Assembly: GCA_021803035.1 (NCBI GenBank) | Contig: JAJZME010000040.1 | Location: 1 to 64,000 of the forward strand | Length of the DNA stretch: 64,000 nt | Source of the DNA: Acidobacteriota bacterium | GTDB taxonomy: Bacteria > Acidobacteriota > Terriglobia > Terriglobales > Acidobacteriaceae | Reading direction: 5' to 3' | Shown here: positions 58,129 through 64,000 of the stretch, one piece after another | How positions within the stretch are numbered: position 1 is the first letter of the stretch | Layout of the letters: every line of letters starts with the position of its first letter | Position numbers and translations under genes: made by a program | The notes under the pieces: generated by a model | What the model saw: the letters and a program-made list of their open reading frames with translations, nothing else | Database searches by the model: none | Told to the model about the DNA's origin: nothing

Positions 58129-59982
58129 CTATGGGAGCAACCCCACATCGGTAAATGTGGCCAGGGTCTGCTCCTGTGGATCGGCAGCGCAAAGCGCCAG
58201 ACCTGCGAGCGCATCGCTCCCCATTACCGCATTGGCGGCGCCAATCGGCATCCAATTCGATCCGTCAACGCTAAAGGACGCAGTAAAGAGATTCCCCAAA
58301 CGCGTGAGTTTCAACCATACCGCTTGCTTCACGCTGGCAGAACCGGGCACGAAGCTACTTTGAATCTCTCCTCCCTGTGCGCTTCGCCAATCCAGTTCAA
58401 TTTCATGATCCGCCTTGACCGAGGCGAAGACAAAGGCGGCGTCGGGCGCGGTGGATGCACGCAACATAACTCCGGCATTGCCTTGCGGACCGAGGCCCTG
58501 CTTTGCTTCGTTGGCATTCGCCTGCCGCATGCTTTCTACGCGCGCGATCACGGAGCCATCCCCCTGCATGATCTGCGAAGCATACTCGGCTTGGTCTGGC
58601 GTTGATGATGTGCCCTGGCCCGCGCTGATGAGCAGCCACTGTCTGGTGAATGGGTTGTAGGAGCTAGCTGCTTGCGTAGAGGGACCGGCGAGGCTCTGTG
58701 CAGTCCAGGGCTCAGGCAGGACAAGGCTGTTTACGTAGACCTCGAGATTGGTGTAACCGGTATTCTCATACATGGCGCTTCCAACGGAGGAATCCGCTGT
58801 GCTGAGGCCATTCGCGATCGCCCAATAGTCGGCGATGCCGTCGCCGTCTGTGTCTGTGAACGGCTCACCAGAAGCGATGTCGCCGTAGCCTCCGTTGGAC
58901 AAGCCAGTGTCGCTTTGATCGTTATACATCTGTCCCTGGGTGCCGAGCGAGTTCACCTGCGCAACAACGAAAGAATCGAGGGGATCCCGCGGGAAGCTTC
59001 CTGCGGACTCCACAACGCTGGTAAAGGCATCTTGAGCGCTGATTGTGGGAATGGCATTTGTGGTCGGCGCCCACGGCGAGGTGAGTACGACAACCGGTCC
59101 AACATTGTTGTCGGCACTTCCGTTCAGCACTCCATCCGGAGAGCTGTCGAGGAAGTTACCGACGGCATAGACGCTTTGCTTGTTGTTCATCTGGAAATAA
59201 TTGTCATAGGCGTTAGTCGTAGCCGGTCCGGAGATGAAGTAGTTGTTCACGATGTCATGACTGAAATAGCCGCCGGTATTCGCCACCGTATAACCCAGCT
59301 GGTAGTCATAGACAATGTTGTTTATGTACTGGGTATTGTCTTTAGCCAGGGGTTGGCGATTATGGGCGTTGACCCAGAGGTTGCGATAGAAAGTAGAAGG
59401 CCCCCGTTCAACGTGCGATCCAAAACGCTGATAAATGGGGTCGGCTATGATCGAGTTTTGCACGGTAAAGTCCGATGTCTTTACGGCATCGATCGAGTCC
59501 CACTGACCAAACTCAAAGGAACAGTGATCGAGGATGATATCTGACCCCTCACCCATATTCAGCGCACTCTTGCCCCGCAGGGGATCGAGCGATCCCTGCC
59601 GGAAACGGACATCGCGCACGATGATGTTGGAGTGATTGCTGAGCGAGACTTCGGCGCCCATGATGCCGATGCCGCCACCCGGCGCGGTTTGACCCGCGAT
59701 AGTAATGTTGCTGGAGACCGAGACCGCGGATTGCAAATGAACATATCCACCCACATCAAAGACAACGATTCGGTCTCCCTGGCTCACGGCATCACGAAAC
59801 GAGCCTGCGCCGGAGTCATTGAGGTTGGTAACGTGATATACCGTGCCACCGCGCCCGCCCGCAGCTTGCGACCCAAAGCCGTAGGCCCCGGGAAAGCTTG
59901 GCGTCTGCGCAAGGAGCGGACCAGCCAGGATGAGGGAGGCCGCAAGCACCGCTACTGCCATACATTTTCTGCGAATTGCCAT
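58129..59982 (-). CDS. Secreted pectate-lyase-like protein
   Basis: 617 residues with signal peptide (VLAASLILAGPLLAQ). The parallel beta-helix of the PL1 type is suggested by FPGAYGFGSQAAGGRGGTVYHVTNLNDSGAGSFRDAV, NITIAGQTAPGGG, NIIVRDVRFRQGS, ILDHCSFEFGQWDSIDA and FYRNLWVNAHNRQP. A calcium-loop-like DTDGDGIADYW lies near residue 375. The last 180 or so residues look like a concanavalin/DUF1349-type module (GNAGVMLRASTAPDAAFVFASV; FTASFSVDGSNWMPIG). Likely degrades pectin outside the cytoplasm. Downstream of, and co-oriented with, the Oar-like receptor, 184 bp apart. GAGGTATTCCC before the ATG. Confidence 0.85.
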   Translation of the reverse strand: MAIRRKCMAVAVLAASLILAGPLLAQTPSFPGAYGFGSQAAGGRGGTVYHVTNLNDSGAGSFRDAVSQGDRIVVFDVGGYVHLQSAVSVSSNITIAGQTAPGGGIGIMGAEVSLSNHSNIIVRDVRFRQGSLDPLRGKSALNMGEGSDIILDHCSFEFGQWDSIDAVKTSDFTVQNSIIADPIYQRFGSHVERGPSTFYRNLWVNAHNRQPLAKDNTQYINNIVYDYQLGYTVANTGGYFSHDIVNNYFISGPATTNAYDNYFQMNNKQSVYAVGNFLDSSPDGVLNGSADNNVGPVVVLTSPWAPTTNAIPTISAQDAFTSVVESAGSFPRDPLDSFVVAQVNSLGTQGQMYNDQSDTGLSNGGYGDIASGEPFTDTDGDGIADYWAIANGLSTADSSVGSAMYENTGYTNLEVYVNSLVLPEPWTAQSLAGPSTQAASSYNPFTRQWLLISAGQGTSSTPDQAEYASQIMQGDGSVIARVESMRQANANEAKQGLGPQGNAGVMLRASTAPDAAFVFASVKADHEIELDWRSAQGGEIQSSFVPGSASVKQAVWLKLTRLGNLFTASFSVDGSNWMPIGAANAVMGSDALAGLALCAADPQEQTLATFTDVGLLP

Positions 59983-60106
59983 GGGAATACCTCAAGTGCA
60001 GCGTTATCGTTCAGGGTTGTGGTTCAGGAGGTTGCCGCAAATCCGCCACCCGCAAACCTGGCGTTACGGTATGTTGACCTCCGTGGTTGAGTAGCGATTA
60101 ACCGCC

Positions 60107-60148
60107 GTCCCACCAGTCCGCCTCCGTATGGCGAGGGACCGGTGGGAC
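60107..60148 (-). terminator. Hairpin after the Oar-like gene
   Basis: GTCCCACC (60107-60114) pairs with GGTGGGAC (60141-60148), with further partial pairing inside. No clear T tract; may partly separate the receptor gene from the lyase gene. Confidence 0.45.
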
Positions 60149-60166
60149 AAAGGATCGAGTTATGTT

Positions 60167-63100
60167 CTAGAAATCTATCCTCCCCGCAAATTGCCAGTCG
60201 CGATTGCCTGATCCACTCTTTGTCTGGCCAAAGTTGCTCGCATCGATATTCGTTGACGCGTATCCAAAGGTCACCTTGTTCGGCACGTTGAAGCAATCTG
60301 CCTCGAAGGTAAACCTGGTGCTTTCATGAATTGGGAAGGACTTGCGCAGACTCGAATTGAGGGTGTAGCTGCCAGGCGACCACAGATTGTAGGGCGCCCG
60401 ACCGTGAACATTGCCAATCATGTACGGCGCGGGATCCACGAAGGCGCCAGTCTTAAGGTATTGAGGCGACTTACCACCTGCTACGTATCCGCTTCCAAGA
60501 CTTCCATTCTGACGGAGCGATCCAGAGAAACCCGGCACATAATTCGGATAACATGTGCCCTGGCCAACCAGAACGCATTTACTGGCTGTAATGGCAACCG
60601 GCCCACCGGAGTGGTACTGGTAGGTAGAGGAGAACTGCCAGTCATTGACGATTGGCCGCGTAAGCCAGTTACCGCCGCTAAACATGCGGCCCTTGCCAAA
60701 CGGCAGCGCCCAAACGCCATAGATGGTAAAGGCTTGCTTGTTGGCGTTTGATTGCCAGGAATGATCGAGGCTGTGCGCCGGAGCAGTTTTGGTGAGGCCC
60801 GCGACCACGCCGGGCGGTATTGCATAAGAGCTTCGGGAGTCGCTTACGTCACCCTTCGCAATTCCGTAGGTATAGTTCAGCGTGAAGGTTACACCCTGCC
60901 ACGTCTTTTGATTGAGGGTGAGTTGCAATGAGTTATAAGTGATATTGCCAACATTCGCCACCATGTCCGAGACGCCGCCATATTGCGGAAACGGCAACAG
61001 CATCTGTCCAATCGTGGCATTGGGACCACCGAATGTTGGATACGGCAGGCTGATGTCCGGAAACATCTGCTGCGCCTTTTGAACGTTGGCCGGCGTGGCT
61101 AGCGCCGACAATTCCCCTTGAAGAGCCAGATATTTTGGATTCAGCTTGTTGGTCCAGTTTCCGCGCGTCGCGCTTCCAGGGACGAAGTGGCCCAGACCGC
61201 CAACGTAGTTTACGGATAGATTTGTCCTGGGGGTGAGGGCGCGCTCTGCGCCGATATTGAAGTTCTGGAAGTACGGCACTCTCTGGCCGAGAACAGGGTC
61301 GGCATAACCGATGGTGCCCCCCTTGACCACGGTGCCGTTATCTGTATACGCCGTTGAATAGCCGGCAAGCTGCGAAGCGCTGGTGTTCGGGAGCACCGGA
61401 GTAATTCCCGGGAATGCCCCGTTGCCGTTCACGGTATTTCCCACGTCCGATGTTGCGTCCCAGGCAAAGGCCGGATCTCCAGTGGATGTGCCACTCAGGC
61501 TGCTCGTGCCGCTGAAACCCTGCTGGCTCGCACCCGTCCGGGAATAGGAGTTGTGTCCACCTTCAGCAGCATCGCGTGCGTACGAAATTCCGTATGCGCC
61601 GCGTATAACAGTTTTTGAATTGAGAGCGTAGGCAAACCCAACGCGCGGACCAAAGTTCTTCAGCCACAAGGAAATCGGAGTGGAGCAATGGCAACTGTTA
61701 GGACCGTCGCCCAAATACTCCAATGCTCCGGCATTTCCGGTCAGAGGATTGATTGCGGTCGGATTCAGGAAAGCAGCGTGGTTATTTACTTCCTTGAACG
61801 GGGTCCAGATGTCCCAACGGAGGCCAAGATTGACAGTCAGATTCCTCAGGATCTTGTAATCGTCTTCGATATAGGGCGAGAAGGTCTTGAATCTCGCGCC
61901 GGTTTCCGGCAGGGTGGTGGTGTGTTCCTGGGCTGATCCTACTGCACCGAGGAGGAATGAAGCATAGGCAATTCCGGTATTTGCCGTGTTCAGAGTTCCC
62001 TGGAGTTTGTTGCCCGCCGGGTAAAACTGCGCTGTTTGGGAGGAGCTGAACGTATACGACATCGGAAAGCTGCCACTGTTATTAGGATACTTGTAGTTAT
62101 CCTGGAGCCACTGGAACTGGCCGCCGAATACGAACGCATGCCTACCGTGGATCCACTGCAGATTATCGAGAAGAGTGTAGGTGTTCACAACCTCATCGTT
62201 GGAGACGGAACCGGTAATAGCATGCCAGCCGCTCGGGTTATCGATCCCGCCCGAAAAACTGATCGCCGGAAAAGTGGATGAAGCTTCTCCACCTGGCAAG
62301 CCTCCCAGGCCGGCATTCGTTGCAGTAAAGGGCGTGTTAAGAGTGGCGTTAATATCTGGAGCGCTCAAGCGATTGAACGCGTACTTAAACTGATTCACCA
62401 GGTGGGAAGTAATAACGTAAGTATGCTCGAGATCACCGGTCACGGAGAACTGTGAGACGTATTCGGCCGTACCATAGGGCAAGGGCAATTTAGATGTATA
62501 GTCCGGTCCGATCGTGGCATACTTACCGACAAGCAGTATGCCTGAAATCCGTTGCTTGGCATTCAGGTTGTAATCGACCCTTTCGGCTGACTTCCAATAG
62601 GATGTTCCGCCAGTGATCGCAGAAAAGTAGTTATTTGTAAGTTCTGAATTAGTCGGGGACGGTAAGGCCGCGGCGAGTTTTTGGGAAATCGGAGATAATC
62701 GCGATTGCGGGATGATGTTTCCAGGAAATTGGTAGCGGCAGGGTATTCCGTTGTTTGCCGCCGTACACACCGCGGTAGTGGCCGGGTCGAAGATCGGATA
62801 TGGAAATTCGGAAAAATCTCCCGTCCTCTCCTTAGCTGTGGGTAACGTCATCTGCGTTGGGTTCGGAGTGCTGGTGTAACGGAAGTAATCATAGGAGCCG
62901 AAGGCAAACAGTTTGTTCTTGAGGATAGGACCGCCCAGGTCACCTCCCAGCTCGGTATTGTGTTCGACCGGTTTTACCGGAAGGCCGGTAATTTTGTTGA
63001 TACTGCTGATTTTCCCGGCAAAGCCCCAAGTGTCGAAGGCGGTGTTGCGCAGGTATCCAAAGACGTTCCCGTGGTAGTGGTTGGTTCCTGACTTGATTAC

Positions 63101-63820
63101 ATAATTCTGGATTCCCTGTCCGTCGTACTCGACAGGGGACCCACTGGTCTGCGCCTGGAATTGCTCCACTGCTTCCGGGGAAACGGTGTAGGCTATGGCG
63201 CGATTGTCGCCCTGCTGAACGGGCGCGGTGAGGGCGATGCCATCAACATACACTTCGTCCAAATAGCCCGAGGGGCTGCTTCCGTTGAACTCACCCGAGC
63301 GGCCCACTCCGCCTTGAACTCCATTCATCAGTCCCACAAACGAGGTAGGATTCCGCGGAGCACCTCCCATATTAAGGGGCAGGTTGGTGTATTCAGTCTG
63401 CTCCATTGTCGTACCCAAAGTTCCATTCTCTGTGTCGAGAGGAGGTGGCGCGGCACTCACAACCACAGATTGACTTGTCGTGCCGACGGAGAGCGTCGCA
63501 TTGAAGCCGACAGTTTGTAGCGCGTTGACGGTGATGTGCTCCTGGACGAGTTTCCGGAATCCAGGCGCGGTCACCGTAAGCATGTATTCACCTACGGGGA
63601 GCGGCGAGATGATGTAGTATCCGCTGCCGGTTGTTGTGCGCGTTGTCGCCACATTCGTGCTCGTGTTCAGTGCCCTTACTGTTGCGGACGGAATCACGGC
63701 TCCTGTGGCGTCTGTCACTGTGCCTGAAATGGCGCCCTGACCACCGATCTGAGCTTGCGCCATGCAACTGAGCAAGACAAAGATCAAGGCCGCCGCATGG
63801 AGCGGAGAGATGCGTTTCAT
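60167..63820 (-). CDS. Oar-like TonB-dependent receptor with carboxypeptidase-regulatory domain
   Basis: 1217 residues, signal peptide (AALIFVLLSCMAQAQ), then a carboxypeptidase-regulatory Ig-like domain (GAISGTVTDATGAVIPSATVRALNT...YYIISPLPVGEYMLTVTAPGFRK, about 30-110), a plug-like region (EVYVDGIALTAP, VEQFQAQTSG) and a long outer-membrane beta-barrel ending in Phe (FAGRIDF). Such proteins are numerous in Acidobacteriota and often sit next to carbohydrate-active enzymes; here a pectate-lyase-like gene follows. Role in polysaccharide uptake or surface structure is inferred. AGGAGGCAGGT before the ATG. Confidence 0.9.
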   Translation of the reverse strand: MKRISPLHAAALIFVLLSCMAQAQIGGQGAISGTVTDATGAVIPSATVRALNTSTNVATTRTTTGSGYYIISPLPVGEYMLTVTAPGFRKLVQEHITVNALQTVGFNATLSVGTTSQSVVVSAAPPPLDTENGTLGTTMEQTEYTNLPLNMGGAPRNPTSFVGLMNGVQGGVGRSGEFNGSSPSGYLDEVYVDGIALTAPVQQGDNRAIAYTVSPEAVEQFQAQTSGSPVEYDGQGIQNYVIKSGTNHYHGNVFGYLRNTAFDTWGFAGKISSINKITGLPVKPVEHNTELGGDLGGPILKNKLFAFGSYDYFRYTSTPNPTQMTLPTAKERTGDFSEFPYPIFDPATTAVCTAANNGIPCRYQFPGNIIPQSRLSPISQKLAAALPSPTNSELTNNYFSAITGGTSYWKSAERVDYNLNAKQRISGILLVGKYATIGPDYTSKLPLPYGTAEYVSQFSVTGDLEHTYVITSHLVNQFKYAFNRLSAPDINATLNTPFTATNAGLGGLPGGEASSTFPAISFSGGIDNPSGWHAITGSVSNDEVVNTYTLLDNLQWIHGRHAFVFGGQFQWLQDNYKYPNNSGSFPMSYTFSSSQTAQFYPAGNKLQGTLNTANTGIAYASFLLGAVGSAQEHTTTLPETGARFKTFSPYIEDDYKILRNLTVNLGLRWDIWTPFKEVNNHAAFLNPTAINPLTGNAGALEYLGDGPNSCHCSTPISLWLKNFGPRVGFAYALNSKTVIRGAYGISYARDAAEGGHNSYSRTGASQQGFSGTSSLSGTSTGDPAFAWDATSDVGNTVNGNGAFPGITPVLPNTSASQLAGYSTAYTDNGTVVKGGTIGYADPVLGQRVPYFQNFNIGAERALTPRTNLSVNYVGGLGHFVPGSATRGNWTNKLNPKYLALQGELSALATPANVQKAQQMFPDISLPYPTFGGPNATIGQMLLPFPQYGGVSDMVANVGNITYNSLQLTLNQKTWQGVTFTLNYTYGIAKGDVSDSRSSYAIPPGVVAGLTKTAPAHSLDHSWQSNANKQAFTIYGVWALPFGKGRMFSGGNWLTRPIVNDWQFSSTYQYHSGGPVAITASKCVLVGQGTCYPNYVPGFSGSLRQNGSLGSGYVAGGKSPQYLKTGAFVDPAPYMIGNVHGRAPYNLWSPGSYTLNSSLRKSFPIHESTRFTFEADCFNVPNKVTFGYASTNIDASNFGQTKSGSGNRDWQFAGRIDF

Positions 63821-64000
63821 ACCTGCCTCCTAGCTAGCAAGTACAGCGCGATCGGTCGGAAAATATCACCTATTGAAACTCATCTAGGCAATATTTGCGT
63901 TGTTCATGCCATCCGGCACCGAAAGCGCTAAAGTTATGTTTGAAAAGTGATCGAATTCTATCGTTTGGTTCCGAGAGATGTCAAGAAAAAAGTTAATATG

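Overview
The window looks like chromosomal DNA of an Acidobacteriota (Terriglobia/Acidobacteriaceae-type) bacterium. The reasons are GC-rich coding, a very long carboxypeptidase-regulatory/Oar-like outer-membrane receptor next to a secreted lyase, a giant CSLREA/Ig-repeat surface protein, a Ser/Thr kinase with PEGA domains, and translation and transcription proteins with unusual insertions. The assignment is by gene style; no rRNA or tRNA gene was seen.

Layout. (1) 1-6.5 kb: a 1.8 k-residue secreted beta-helix/Ig-repeat protein (minus strand), then a 1-kb non-coding stretch with a perfect-period 30-bp tandem array and one copy of a 63-bp dispersed repeat. (2) 6.6-11.9 kb: a receptor-like Ser/Thr kinase and a divergent PP2C phosphatase. 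(3) 11.9-35.9 kb: a type VI secretion locus in two blocks. The minus block, read from 27.1 kb down, is tssB-tssC-hcp-tagJ-tssA-tssE-tssF-tssG-clpV-vgrG, a PAAR protein with a C-terminal extension, a 130-residue protein and a DUF1795-like protein. The plus block is tssK1, then tssK2-tssL-tssM. Between the two tssK paralogues, on the minus strand, lies a 471-residue proline-rich tail-anchored protein with seven copies of a short FTRMF/FTQLL motif. No TssJ lipoprotein and no FHA protein is visible. (4) 36-45 kb: an aldo/keto reductase, a second copy of the 63-bp repeat (inverted relative to the first), EF-P with Asn at the usual Lys/Arg loop tip, a secreted serpin, a sugar-porter MFS protein divergent from a GH20-type hexosaminidase, and two response regulators. 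(5) 45.1-58.1 kb: infC with an ATC start codon, divergent from rplA-rplJ-rplL-rpoB-rpoC. RpoB carries an N-terminal double zinc-ribbon insertion, and strong inverted repeats sit before rpoB and before rpoC. (6) 58.1-64 kb: a pectate-lyase-like secreted protein downstream of an Oar-like receptor, probably a polysaccharide-use pair.

How the parts may work together. The kinase and phosphatase next to the T6SS recall threonine-phosphorylation control of T6SS in other bacteria, but the FHA target is missing here. The motif-repeat membrane protein inside the locus is the best candidate for a new T6SS-linked component. The PAAR fusion and the two small genes after it look like an effector module. 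The most promising undescribed items are the FTRMF-repeat protein with the split tssK pair, the PAAR effector module, the RpoB zinc-ribbon insertion and the structured rpoB/rpoC leaders.
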